DNA of 64,000 nucleotides from Metaphire vulgaris (taxonomy: Eukaryota > Annelida > Clitellata > Crassiclitellata > Megascolecidae), in assembly GCA_018105865.1 (NCBI GenBank), contig CM030848.1, positions 3,519,501 through 3,583,500 of the forward strand. Direction: 5' to 3'. Both the position numbers and the translations under genes were made by a program. The notes under the pieces are model-generated. The model searched no databases. It was not told the DNA's origin and saw only the letters and a program-made list of their open reading frames with translations. Positions 11,299 through 22,520 of the stretch are shown here, in pieces. Within the stretch, counting starts at the first letter, position 1. Each line of letters starts with the position of its first letter.

Positions 11299-11581
11299 CG
11301 GAGCCGTAGCTAGGGGCAGGGGGGCATATGCCCTTTGGCGCCGAGGTGAGGGGGCGCCAAAATTGGGTTTTTGGCTAAGTAAAATGCATAATAAAGAAGA
11401 AACATGTGCGACGACCTTTTTTGCTCGTCAGCACTATATTTGAAGAGGGGAAGAGGGGCGCTGTAAGACTTGAGGGGCGCCGAAAACAATGTGACGACTT
11501 TTTTGTTGCTCGTCAGCAGTCTTGATGGGCGCCAACGGTACACTTTGCCCCCGGGCGCCGGATACCCTAGCTACGGCTCTG
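11299..11581. mobile_element. hAT-type MITE (CAGAGCCGTAGC family, copy 2)
   Basis: Ends CGGAGCCGTAGCTAGGGG and CCCTAGCTACGGCTCTG. Duplication CTTTTCAT/CTTTTCAC (11291-11298, 11582-11589). Contains two micro-palindromes (about 11409-11430 and 11492-11517). Confidence 0.88.
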
Positions 11582-11938
11582 CTTTTCACGGCGGCACACA
11601 GGGCCGCCGAGAGGGTGAGCCTGGGTGACAGAGGGCAAATGTCTAATGTCGAAACGAATAAGTCGAATTTATCAGGATTTTATCTAATTTAAATTTTAAT
11701 GTAGCTTAGGCCTATGTGTGGAATTTCAAGGTAACGGTTCCAAAGGCCAACATCAGACTAGCTAATAGGTTTTTAGAGAGGGAACTAAAATCGGAGATCG
11801 TTCTTTTCGTGTAAACGGTCCTGCACTTGGAAATTCGCTGCCGCCGCATCTCAGAGACGAATCACTCACCCGTACAACATAGGCTATCTGTTCAATTTAT
11901 AAGCCGATGCACATTAGTTACATTATGCGCCCTGAAAT

Positions 11939-11958
11939 GTTATGATGATGATGATGAT

Positions 11959-12019
<61 letters not shown>
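11939..12019. repeat. (ATG)n microsatellite
   Basis: ATG units with one TGATTG interruption. Positions 12020-13640 contain no recognised transposon and no convincing coding exon; part of this may be 5' flank of the first transporter. Confidence 0.93.
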
Positions 12020-12020
<1 letters not shown>

Positions 12021-13722
12021 GCGATATTTACATATTTCGCAGTTTCTAGGCTTTGTCAATTTTTCATTACATTCTGAATATTTTGACAGTAAAAAAACTT
12101 CCTCTGACGGGAGGACCTGTGCAGTGCACAACCCATTGCCACGACACTGCAGCCAAGCAGCTTCTGAATACACGAAGGAAGTTGAGAGCATAATTATAAA
12201 GCACAGATCTCGCCATAAAATATGCCCCGACTTGAAATAACGAGGTTCCATTGTAAATATGTAGCCTAATAAGCCTATAGCCAAAGGAGAGCTGCAGCCC
12301 AAACAGATTGTAGACGTGATGAATGAGTCAGACTCTGAGGAAGTTCGATGGACGATGGATGAGGCCGAATGCAATCTGCGCTGTCCTGAGGAAAACTCCA
12401 ATGGCCCAGTGTACTACGGCCCAGTCCCTTCCCTCCCTCCGTGTCGAAGGCATCGGTACAGCGAAATTGGGGTTTCCGCACAACAAGCTTTAGCCGCGTA
12501 ACTGTACGTATAAATAAACATAAAATATATAATAATGGCAGTTTTGAACTACACAGTCATATGCCTACTTTGTAAGGACATTAGAAAGCACGAATTTAAA
12601 TTGCTTTAAATCAACTAACTTCTAGCACTGACGGTAATTTGATACGGCCTATGCCTTCGTAAAGTATAATTATCAGAAGACTCGTGGTGTCAGACGAGTC
12701 CATTGCACCCCAGTGTGATTCCACAGGGGCCACAGGATGCGACGCTGCCTTCTACACCGCAATTCAGCTAATAATCTTGCAAAGGACTCAATTTTTCTAA
12801 TTTCAGGCAATTTTAGTATAATTTCTTGACGTTTTGCGCGAAATTAGGTGCGGTGCGAGCGAGCAGTTGCTTCTGTCAACTAGACTCGTACGTATACGCC
12901 GGAAACAACACTTGAATAGGCCTATGTGAACGAATGAATGAAAGATTCAAATCACTGAACTGAATTTAGTGATTTAAAAGTCAGTTGGATTGTTGTGCCA
13001 GTAATTATTTTGACTTTGTCTGGCATTTGACCGAAATCAGTAGAAAGAAAAGCGCGTCAAACGACGAATGTGTAGTTAATGTTGACCGATGGATCGTATG
13101 CAGTGATGTCTATTACTTTATTTTCAGTTATCCTCATACTGCTTTAGGACTGTCAGATATCGCAAAATGAAGGAGGAAATATGAAATTTACTTTGTCATC
13201 AGTCTGTTATCATTCTTGTCAGCATATCAAAATGTTTCTTAATAGGATTGAGAGTTCATAGGCCACGGAGTCTTCTTGTGAGATTTGCGACATTCGACGA
13301 CCAAAGTCCTTAGCTAAGCATATGCCCAATAAACAATCTGGCAGCCGCCCTCAAATCGACTATGTGGGGTAGACATCAGACCACGTGAGGCCGCTGTTAG
13401 AAAAGGGTTGTTCGAGTTTATCAGAAAGGGACTTCGAACTTCTGTCGTCTCGTTCAAACATGAACCGACGTATTATTACGAAAAGGCGAATCGAGAAGAT
13501 ATATATTAGACAGTTTAATAAAACATTCTCGTACGAAGTTGAAATATTAGTCTCGTATAACTGGCGGCGTTTCTGATCGTTGGAAGATGATCTGCCTTCG
13601 TATGGTCTATTGCCTGAGATCCTATTAGCGTGGATTGCATCTAATCGAAACGACTAACTATTGCTGTGTTCGGGAGGAAATTCCAACAACGGACATTTTT
13701 ACTTTTATACATTTGCACCAAA

Positions 13723-15231
13723 ATGAGCGAATCCTTGTTAACTGTGAAATCGGTAACAGCAGCTGCATCGCCGCTGTCAGAGACGCAGCCGCCACCGGCG
13801 GAGACAGAAGAAGCCGGTGTAACCACAATTGCCCCGTTGCTGGAAGATTCATCGCAGAGACAGAGTTGCCTGCGTGGTTACGGGGACATACTTGTGGCGC
13901 TGGTCGCTTGCCTCGGCGCCATGTCCATGGGAATGGTTCTCGGTTACTCAAATCCGGCTCTGCAGGACCAAGAACTGATCCGTTTGCTCGGAAACACCGA
14001 GCGAGAGACGTGGTTCGCGTCCCTTGTGGCCATCGGAGCAATATTCGGCGGTCCTTGCGCTGGTTTTCTCGTGGAGGTCTTCGGGCGGAAACTGACGCTG
14101 ATGATCTGCACTCTGCCGATGGGAGTCGGATGGTTTCTGATCACTTGCGGTGTCAATTTTTCCGTCGTCTACGTCGGTCGGATCTTTGGTGGCTTTGCCA
14201 TGGGCATGGTGGCGCTGACCGCTCCACTCTACATCGCCGAGACTGCCAGCAGGGCTCGCCGTGGAGTTCTTGGAGCGGGATTCCAGCTGTTCGTCAGCAG
14301 TGGGATTCTAGCAGTCTACGGGATTGGAGTCCCACTGGGATGGAGTTGGTTGGCCGTGGTCTGCATGAGCGTATGTAGCCTGAACGTCCTGCTGCTTATG
14401 ATTGTTCCGGAGAGTCCCCGATGGTTTGCAGCGCAGAAGAGACGATTGGAAGCGATAGATTCGTTGGCGTGGCTGGCCGATGAACACGCAGACATACAGG
14501 AGCAATACATGGAAATAGAACGGAGCATTGGAACGCAGGCGAAACACAGCTTCTCCGTCGCAGAATTCGCTAGTCCGGCAAATTACAAAACGGCGCTGAT
14601 CAGCTTCGGCATGATGTTCTTTCAGCAGATGTCCGGCATCAACACCGTCATTTTCTATTCGTCGCAGATCTTTGCCACCGCCGGTTACGCCGACGACCCG
14701 AAGACACCGACGCTCATCATCGGTGCCGTTCTAGTGGCCGCCACCGTCGTGTCTTGTGTCCTAGTGGACCGCGCCGGTCGCCGGATCCTGCTTCTTGTAT
14801 CCAGTGCAGCGATGACGATCAGTATCACTGCACTTGGCATTCATTACTATCTTACACAGAGACAAGACTACAGCGGTGGTCTGAGTTGGTTGTCGCTTAC
14901 GAGTGTCTTGATATATGTCGTCTTTTTCTCACTCGGTTGGGGACCCATCCCGTGGATCATCATATCGGAGATCGTTCCAACTCGCGTGCGCGGTTTGGTC
15001 AATGGTTTGGCAACGTGCCTTGCTTGGATTCTGTTGTTCTTTATCACCAAAGAGTTCGAGCGCCTAAAATTCGCGATCAACGATTACGGGGCATTCTGGT
15101 TTTTCGGCGGATTCTGCCTGCTCAGCTGCTTCTTTGTCTGGTTTTTTGTACCGGAAACTAAAGGTCGAACACTGGAAGAAATACAGGAACATTTCGCAGG
15201 AATTCGTCAGACGGACAGAAACACGCTGTGA
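13723..15231 (+). CDS. Tret1-like facilitated sugar (trehalose/glucose) transporter A
   Basis: A 502-residue SP/MFS sugar transporter, predicted to move trehalose or a hexose down its gradient across the plasma membrane. I start at the ATG in ACCAAAATGA (A at -3). The frame is open further upstream but only from a non-ATG codon. Visible signatures: a cytosolic Ser/Pro-rich N-terminus (1-55), then a first membrane helix; GRK loop after TM2 (121-123); PESPRW after TM6 (229-234); QQMSGIN in TM7 (301-307); VDRAGRR (348-354); GWGPIPW in TM10 (405-411); PETKGRTLEE at the C-terminus (477-486). Twelve hydrophobic segments fit. Length is normal for Tret1-like proteins, and the whole coding region is one exon. 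The nearest relative here is transporter B, 8.9 kb downstream. Trehalose versus glucose preference cannot be read from sequence. A mariner relic starts 10 bp after the stop. Confidence 0.95.
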   Translation: MSESLLTVKSVTAAASPLSETQPPPAETEEAGVTTIAPLLEDSSQRQSCLRGYGDILVALVACLGAMSMGMVLGYSNPALQDQELIRLLGNTERETWFASLVAIGAIFGGPCAGFLVEVFGRKLTLMICTLPMGVGWFLITCGVNFSVVYVGRIFGGFAMGMVALTAPLYIAETASRARRGVLGAGFQLFVSSGILAVYGIGVPLGWSWLAVVCMSVCSLNVLLLMIVPESPRWFAAQKRRLEAIDSLAWLADEHADIQEQYMEIERSIGTQAKHSFSVAEFASPANYKTALISFGMMFFQQMSGINTVIFYSSQIFATAGYADDPKTPTLIIGAVLVAATVVSCVLVDRAGRRILLLVSSAAMTISITALGIHYYLTQRQDYSGGLSWLSLTSVLIYVVFFSLGWGPIPWIIISEIVPTRVRGLVNGLATCLAWILLFFITKEFERLKFAINDYGAFWFFGGFCLLSCFFVWFFVPETKGRTLEEIQEHFAGIRQTDRNTL

Positions 15232-15241
15232 AACTATACTA

Positions 15242-16041
15242 CACGGTGATCACGAAAATCGGGACCCCCTAGATTAATGAATATAACTCAACGAAAAGTC
15301 AAGTAATAATTCAACAAAGTTGTAGTACGTGTACTTTAGATAGTTCTAATGATATTCCACTCATAGTTTGTGTTCAAACGGTCCGCCATTTGCTGCAATA
15401 CACGCACGAAGACGCCTACGCAATTGCTTGAATGACGCATCAATGATGCCTTGATCAATCTCGTCCCACACTTGCATGATGCGTTGTCACAGGTCCTCAA
15501 TATCACGGACTTTCGTTCGGTGAACGCGTTCCTGCATAACACTCCAAATTTTTTAATCCACCGGATTCAAATCCTGGCTGTTGGGTGGCCAGAGAGTAGG
15601 CGGAATGAAGTCCGGCGTTTTGTTACCTAACAGTTCAACTGTCTCTCGAGCTCTGTGTGCCGGTGCGCCGTCCTGTTGGAATGTGTAATAATCTGAGAAA
15701 GTTCGGGTGTCCGGCAGCAGTCCCTGAATCAGTAGAACGTCTCTGTAATACTGTCCGTTAACTTTCACCCCCGGCTCGACGAAGTGAATAGCTGTACGAC
15801 CGAGTGCTGAAACACCAACTGATACAATTAAGGACTTAGTGAAAGTCGGACGAGCACGCAGAAGACAAGCGCCAGTGATGTCCTTCTTTCTTGTACCAGC
15901 TGCAGCGTAGAGGCGAAATATTTTTTGAGGATCGAGACAGCCTCCTAGGCCTACTATAATTAAAATTTCAGCATGATTGGTCGAAAGGTTGTTAAGTTAT
16001 ACGCATTAATCTAGGGGGTCCCGATTTTCGTGATCACGGTG
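15242..16041 (-). mobile_element. mariner-like relic immediately after transporter A
   Basis: The ends are a long, nearly perfect inverted repeat starting CACGGTGATCACGAAAATCG and reading CGATTTTCGTGATCACGGTG on the right, with TA on both sides. On the - strand it keeps only the C-terminal half of a Tc1/mariner transposase. This includes TFQQDGAPAHRA with the second catalytic Asp, WPPNSQDLNPVD with the last acidic residue as Asp, and a tail resembling LRACIAANGG. The helix-turn-helix N-terminus and first Asp are missing and stops intervene. It sits in what should be the 3' UTR of transporter A, in antisense orientation. Confidence 0.9.
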
Positions 16042-16519
16042 TAGTCACATGATCCAGTCATTTCATCATAGTCTGTTCCGGCGTACGCACACTGTAATTG
16101 GCTGCCGTGTTATAACTTCTAAACTGTGTGAGCAACGAAAAAGCTGTTAAATGTTTCGACCTATTTGCATGACAAATATGCAATTAGCACGAAGCACAGC
16201 AATTCCAATAGGCCGTTGCTTACTTATGCACTGTCTGATCGGCACTCGGCCACGAGCCTGTCATCGCGTTTGAAATTTCAATCTGAGATAAACTGGGATT
16301 TTAATTAGACCTTAATAGTATAAGGCAATGAATAAGAACCTCCTGCATCCCTATATTAATCTTACGGGACAAACATACATTTTACCCAGCTATCATTTAT
16401 GTTAGATATTATGTCAATAGTAATTTCCTCTCATTTTGTTGTTTCACTGTGACATATAGAAATGTATTCTTAAATGAAAAAACTGAGAACTGGACAAATC
16501 CTATATAGAACACGTTGTA

Positions 16520-16898
16520 AGGATGACAACTTCTCTGCTTGCCAGGGCATTTCAGGAGGGTGGATGACCTTTTTTTGGTCGTCACCACATTTTAAGAGGA
16601 AGATAACCTCTTTTTTTGCTTGTCAAGGTTTTTAGAGACTCAGACCTGCCAGTGGCGGCTCCACCGGGAGGGCCAGGGGGCCCCGTGCCCCCTATTGAGT
16701 GCCTGCCCACCCCCAGTGGCCCTCCTTGTTGGGACCCTATACTTAATGATACATACATTAAACAACAAATGGTTGCCCCCATGATTAAAAGTTGCCACCC
16801 CCAACGGCCCCCCTTCCCAAATCCTGGAGCCGCCACTGGACCTTGCCCCCCAAACATTCCAAAATCCCCCCAATGTCAAGGTGGCTAGAATAAACACT
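16520..16898. mobile_element. decayed hAT-like element, relative of 36127-36441, with a nested MITE
   Basis: The right end CAAGGTGGCTAGAATAAACACTG is identical in plan to the right end at 36441. The micro-palindrome tracts at 16560-16628 also match that copy in order. The left end is not recognisable. A second MITE (16650-16838) is nested inside. Confidence 0.6.
16650..16838. mobile_element. hAT-type MITE (CAGTGGCGGCTCCA family)
   Basis: Inverted ends CAGTGGCGGCTCCA and TGGAGCCGCCACTG. The flanks AGACCTGC and GACCTTGC form an imperfect 8-bp duplication. Confidence 0.8.
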
Positions 16899-17016
16899 GC
16901 ATGACTAGTTATTAGAAGGGCTAAAATGTGTATGGTTTAAATTTAAAATTTCAATGCAAGAAATAATGTCATCAAATCTCGCAATTATGAAAAACCTTTT
17001 TGCTTTGTATAATAAC

Positions 17017-17020
<4 letters not shown>

Positions 17021-17057
<37 letters not shown>

Positions 17058-17067
17058 GACAGAGACA
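17021..17067. repeat. (AG)n / (ACAG)n microsatellite
   Basis: AG run followed by ACAG tetramers. Positions 17070-18120 hold no confident gene; a diverged hAT-like pair of ends is discussed under rejected items. Confidence 0.85.
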
Positions 17068-18121
17068 GAGAAACAGTTAGACGGTCACGAGAGTTAGAGA
17101 ACCCTTTAGAGATATATTTTGATAGTTAGGCCTAATAAAGAAGGGCATTGAATAGCAACAGATAACTGAAAGATCAAGTGAGCTAGCTGCTGGTAGATAG
17201 GTAGGTATCTAGGGGCTGATCCACATTAAAAGAGACATGGGTAGGCCCTTATTGGAAAACCTGACCACCAGATCAGTGGAGTAGCTAGTGTCCCTGAATG
17301 GGGGGAGGGGCACCAAGGCTTCAAGCGACCGACATTTCCAGTCTCGACCAGGATGTGAGGGGCGTGGTGAGCTCCTTGAGGGACAAAGTCCCAGTCGACA
17401 ATTTTAGGGTATTATTAGATTAAATCTTGAGATTTGGCCATTTTCCAGATTCTGTGATAATATACAATGACATTAGTTCTCGTAGCGGAATCTGGGGCAG
17501 AGCCCCAGCCGCTCCCAATTTAAGTTATACGCGATTCAAATCTTAAACTTTGGAGCAAATTTGCAAACTATATGACAGCTCTTCAGCAGACAGCAGTCAC
17601 ATTACCCCTCATTAGATAAAATTTTCATATTGTTCTTGCTGAAGAATTTGAATACTATTACACTTAGGTGGGGAGCTCTGGTGCATATTTTTAAGACATT
17701 ACCGGTAATTGTGATTTATTATTGCGCGGCCAAAAGCTGTAGCACAACTAAATGTAAGGCCCTATCGATTCTGTCGACAATCATTTTCCCTTCACCGAAA
17801 AATGTCTTTTCGGTTTCACTTAAATCCCACGACTGGTTCCAGTCCCGCAGTCCGAATAGAGGGGGATCCCGTGCCCCATGGCTACGCTAATGATTAGTAA
17901 ATTATATGTGTATGTGCAATGTGCATATCGTTGTATCAATTGCTATTCTGATCTTTATTTAGCGTAATGACTCGTGTTTGTGACTAGTTAACCGCCTTCT
18001 ATAGACTACCCGCTTACTAGAAGTTACAGAATTTACTAAAAACGTTATCGGTCATTGTGTAACTTTGCTGATCTAAGTGCAGAGCTCATTATATAGCGCA
18101 CGGTTTAAGTGGGAAGAAACG

Positions 18122-18123
<2 letters not shown>

Positions 18124-18182
<59 letters not shown>
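18124..18182. repeat. (TA)n microsatellite
   Basis: Pure TA run. Confidence 0.95.
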
Positions 18183-18184
<2 letters not shown>

Positions 18185-18612
18185 ATCATGGGCGGAGTTT
18201 GGTTTTTGTCTGCGGGAGCTAAATCCCAGTAGCGGTTCCAGACAAAATAAACTGGGTGGCTATGAAACAGTGAACGGATTCAAAGGCTATCTCGGAAAAC
18301 TAGGTTATTGAATGCGGAGAGTTACTTCAGTGGTTTTCACACAGGTTTACTTAGCCTCCTAAACTACTTAAAATCACATTATCATTATTAGAAATAAAAC
18401 GTAACTGCTGACGACTTTTTTGCATGTTAGATTTTATGCAGTTGAATCAATTTTATTGAGATGTGCCCCTTCATGAACCTCAACGTTCTTCAGCTTCTTG
18501 GTTCAACTTCAGAAAAGTCTGACAAGAAAAAAACTGGTCATCGGCCATGTCTTGTTACCTAATTAGAATATTAGGTCATACAGTGTACATACGTATTATG
18601 TATAATATGTAT

Positions 18613-18816
18613 ATGTTACACTTGTTACAGTCAAAGTGTGAAATCAGGCAATGTTGACATTGTCTGACAATTTTAGGCAATGTCGAGTTTGTCGACATAA
18701 GCCGTTTCACTCGGGCAATGTCGACATTGACTGAAATTTTTAGGCATCGTTTAACAATGCCTGAAATTTGCTCAGATTTTCTACGCACTTTGCCTGAAAT
18801 CTTTATCTGTGATGGA
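18613..18816 (+). repeat. ~205-bp repeat, left member of an inverted pair
   Basis: Runs from TGTTACAGTCAAAGTGTGAA to TTTATCTGTGATGG. It is rich in GGCAATGTCGACATTG palindromes. Its inverted partner is 19965-20063 plus 20845-20933, split by nested hAT elements. Confidence 0.8.
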
Positions 18817-19257
18817 ATAGCACTGTATGGAGCTATGCATGCACCAATGTGTAAAGTTACTTGTATCATAACAAAAATTAAATGAGTTGAAAATTAAACG
18901 TTGCAAGCAGTAGTATAAAACAGTTCTGGAACATTAATAACTGCCAAAAACTTTATTAAGTTCAAATGAAATAAAGGAACAAGCAGTAATAGAAAACAGT
19001 TATACATCATTAATAACAGCTTACTTTTAAAAAACTGTCTAAACTTCAAATGCAATAAAGGAAAAAGCAGTAGGCCTAATATAAAACAGTTCTACAACAT
19101 TAATAACGTCAAAAAACTTTATAAACTTCTAATGCAATAAAGGAAAAGGCAGTAATATAAAACAGTTCTACACCCCCTAACCACCCCAATACCCCAATCT
19201 GAGAGACAACCCCCAATCTAGGGATATTTTGAACCCCAATCTAGGGATATTTTATAA

Positions 19258-19352
19258 ATTATATTATATTATATTATATTATATTATATTATATTATATT
19301 ATATTATATTATACTATATTATATCAGATCATATTATATTATATTATATTTA
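19258..19352. repeat. (ATATT)n microsatellite
   Basis: About 18 ATATT pentamers with a few substitutions. The segment 18820-19258 contains three ~65-bp imperfect direct repeats with the block AAAACAGTTCTACA. Confidence 0.9.
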
Positions 19353-19465
19353 TATTATAACCTTATCGCAACTAACTAAAATGCGTGATAAGCAAAAAAC
19401 AAAAAAGTTATCGCATCGCAATACGTCTAATTTTTATTGACGTTTTTCAGAATTTTTCGCGCACC

Positions 19466-19522
19466 ACTAGACCTTTTGCGGACCACTTTTGGTCCACGGA
19501 ACACGGGTTGAGAACCGCTTCC
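19466..19522 (-). mobile_element. solo end of a CAGTGGTTCTCAA hAT family
   Basis: On the - strand the sequence matches the first ~55 bp of the MITE at 38610 (GTTCTCAACCCGTG, GTCCACGGACCA). No partner end or duplication is visible. Confidence 0.5.
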
Positions 19523-20071
19523 ATGGAGGACCATCGAGGACCACTGCACCGGCTATTTAAAATTCATTTTTTCATTTATTTTCTTTATTTTTATAATTAG
19601 TTTCTTTCTTTATTTATTGATAAATACTTAAATATTTATTTATGTTTTATTATTTTCTTTACTTTTATTTATTTATTAAATTAATTGTAAAATATGAAAT
19701 TGTTGACGTCAACTTCTCTTGATCCCCTCCCCTGTCCACAACTGTCAACAGTGCTGGGGAGTATTTCAAATACATGTATTTGAAATACGTATTTAAAATA
19801 CTCCGATAGAGATAAAGAGAGGGGCTACATCCTTTAGGTGACACTTTGACATATTCAAATCTAAATGAAATACAGATATAGCGAGGGGGTGCATCCAACA
19901 GGTGACACCTTGACATGTTCAATTCTAAGTTAAGCTTCATTCATTTACCTGCTGCTCTTCCATCACAGATAAAGATTTCAGGCAAAGTGCGTAGAAAATC
20001 TGAGCAAATTTCAGGCATTGTTAAACAATGCCTAAAAATTTCAGTCAATGTCGACTTTGCCCGAGTGAAAC

Positions 20072-20284
20072 CAGTGGCGTCATTTCCAGTGGCGTAACGT
20101 GGGGGGGGGGCGGTGGGGGGCACTTTGTTGACAGCCCCCGGGCCCCGAAGAGGGGGGGCCCCGAAGAGGGGTCTAAGCTAGGGTTATGTTAGGGTTAACC
20201 CTAATTTAACCCTAGAAATGATGTGCTGACAACCTTCTTTTTTTGCTCGTCAGGCTGAAAAAGGATAAAAGGAGGCGATAACGT

Positions 20285-20315
<31 letters not shown>

Positions 20316-20836
20316 TTTTTGCTCGTCAGCTCGAAACTTGGAGCCCCCATGGCAAAGATGCCCCCCGGGCCCCCAAAAGTCACGCTACGCCACTGGTCAT
20401 TTCACACTTTTCTTGGGGGGGCGAGAAATTTTGTAAAATGTTTCTTTTCAATTTTTTTAAATTTAAATTTTTTTAAATTTTTCGAGTTGACGAGTTTCCA
20501 AAAAAGTTGACGACCTTTTTTTTGCTCGTCAGTCCTTTTTTACGATTACTTCGATTACTTACTTCAGGTCGCTGGACATCAAGCACGAGTTTCCCCAAAA
20601 AGTTGACGACCTTTTTTTGCTTGTCAGCCCTTTTTTACGATTAGTTACTTCAGGTTACTCTCGACATCAAGCACTCCTTTAGGGCTTTAGGGGCTGCTGA
20701 CCTTTTTTTGCCCCCCCCCAAACGCAAATGACGTCCCTGTTTTTGTTTTTTGTTGCACATTAATACATTATAAATTAATATTTTCATTTCCTTGGGGGGC
20801 CACGGCCCCCCCAGCCCCTCCCAAATGACGCCTCTG
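20072..20836. mobile_element. outer hAT element of a nested stack
   Basis: Inverted ends CAGTGGCGTCATTT and AAATGACGCCTCTG. Perfect duplication AGTGAAAC (20064-20071, 20837-20844). It contains a second MITE at 20087-20395 and an internal ~98-bp tandem duplication (about 20490-20690), each copy bearing one micro-palindrome. Confidence 0.92.
20087..20395. mobile_element. inner hAT MITE (CAGTGGCGTAACGTG family)
   Basis: Inverted ends CAGTGGCGTAACGT and ACGCTACGCCACTG. Perfect duplication GTCATTTC (20079-20086, 20396-20403), which lies within the outer element's own left end. Contains a telomere-like TTAGGG/CCCTAA patch (about 20172-20214), a TTTA microsatellite (20284-20318) lodged inside a micro-palindrome, and G/C-rich flanks. 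Confidence 0.92.
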
Positions 20837-21214
20837 AGTGAAACGGCTTAGGCCCTATGTCGACATTGCCCAAAATTTCAGGCAATGTCAACATTGCTTG
20901 ATTTCACACTTTGACTGTAACATATATATTAGTTTTTGCGCCTATACAACTTCCACTATTTTAGTTTTCGGGTGTTCATGGCGGGGCTAAAAATGTCATT
21001 GCGCCTGTCAACAAGCAACAACATGTTTGGGGTATTCATAGGGGCTTAGCCCCTGATAGTCTCCGTCCATGTATATAGCCTATCAGTTTAATTTAAGCAA
21101 ATCATCATTATTTATATTACTGCCTCTACTATCCAAGTACGCCTGATCCCACACTCTTCGACTCACCGTCTGATAATAATAATCTGCCTCTTCCTCTGCT
21201 AGCCTGACCGCTTT

Positions 21215-21215
21215 C

Positions 21216-21303
<88 letters not shown>
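21215..21303. repeat. (CTGT)n then (CT)n microsatellite
   Basis: Eleven CTGT units running into a CT tract. Confidence 0.93.
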
Positions 21304-21310
<7 letters not shown>

Positions 21311-21596
21311 TCCTAACTACCTACCTATCTAAGAGCTTCCTGTCCTACGGTATGTCAGTGTCCTTGTCCTTGTCTGTCTGGCTGTTGGTCTGTGCCACGT
21401 TGGCACTGTCTGGCATCTCGTGACTCTTGTTCCAAAGCCCTAGTTCTCATATCAGTCTCACAGACTCACAGTCGTTGCTGGGCCTCAGCCTCTACTCCCT
21501 TATCACTGCTCAGAATGAACTAGGATCTAGCTGCTGTTGTCAGAATGAATTTTGACCTCTAGGTCACCACGCTCACAAATAATAATGCGCTGTTAA

Positions 21597-22520
21597 CCCC
21601 TTGACTTCGTTGCGGCAATATATACGCTGCTGCGGCCGGTTAATTTTTAATATGCGCGTAACTGTTGTTAACAAAACAGTAGCTAACAAATATAACATAT
21701 ATAACACATATAACATATATAACATATATATAACACATATAACATATGTAACATATATATATAACACATATAACATATATATAACACATATATAACATAT
21801 ATATAACACATATAACATATATAATATAACATATATGTATATGTTATATATGTTATATGTGTTATATATATATGTTATATTTGTTATATATATGTTATAT
21901 ATGTTGTATGTGTTATATATGTGTTATATATATGTTATATGTGTTATATATATAACACATATAACATATATATAGTTATATATGTTATATATGTGTGTTA
22001 TATATGTTATATATATATGTTATATATAACATATATGTGATATATATATAGTTTAGTGCAATATATATGTTATATATATAACATATATAACATATATAAC
22101 ATAATATTGCTATTTGCTAACAAATATAAGTAAATCGAAACAAAATGCAGTTATCAAAAAGTTTTTAAAAAGTTAACGCTATTTTTTCACGCCAACTGGC
22201 TTACTGAAAATGGCAGAAAAAGTCACTGCCAATATTTAATTTGTGTATGATAGGACTGGAAACAGTCAACTTATCCGACGGACTGCTGCTTGATTATCCT
22301 GCTTACATCCAGACACACCCCTTTTCCCGCCCTTGATAGTGTCACTGATGTCACGTGACTTCCATCCAGGCATCAGCTACTCAGCTACTCAGCAACAAAA
22401 ATATCTATTCACTACTGCGGTCATTAGGCAATTCAATACTGCGGGCATAAGACCATTACAGCACAATGGGAATACATACTACTATATGACGACGCTCGTC
22501 GTCACGACGCAGTCAAGAGG
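21597..22520. mobile_element. TTAA-target MITE (piggyBac- or Kolobok-like), copy P4
   Basis: Ends CCCCTTGACTTCGT and ACGCAGTCAAGAGG are inverted repeats, with TTAA duplicated at 21593-21596 and 22521-22524. Exact TTAA targets are used by piggyBac and Kolobok. No transposase is present. Most of the interior (21690-22115) is a tandem array of TATATAACA-type units. Confidence 0.8.
21690..22115. repeat. TATATAACA/TATATGTTA tandem array
   Basis: The left half reads ATAACACATATAAC-like units and the right half their reverse complement, giving a potential large cruciform. Confidence 0.85.

Larger units (their letters stand above)
19965..20933 (-). repeat. inverted partner of the 18.6-kb repeat, interrupted
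   Basis: 19965-20063 and 20845-20933 together are the reverse complement of 18613-18816. The break coincides exactly with the 8-bp duplication AGTGAAAC of the inserted hAT element, so the split is explained by that insertion. Confidence 0.85.

Noticed and set aside
11609..11660. CAGGGCCGCCGAGAGGG as a hAT left end
   Set aside because: No partner end or duplication found downstream.
12316..12501. 61-codon + strand frame with acidic N-terminus
   Set aside because: No recognisable motif, no splice support, and an overlapping frame on the other strand.
17273..17893. CAGTGGAGTAGCTAG...GGCTACGCTAATG as hAT element ends
   Set aside because: Ends are only partly inverted and no 8-bp duplication is present; may be a very old copy.
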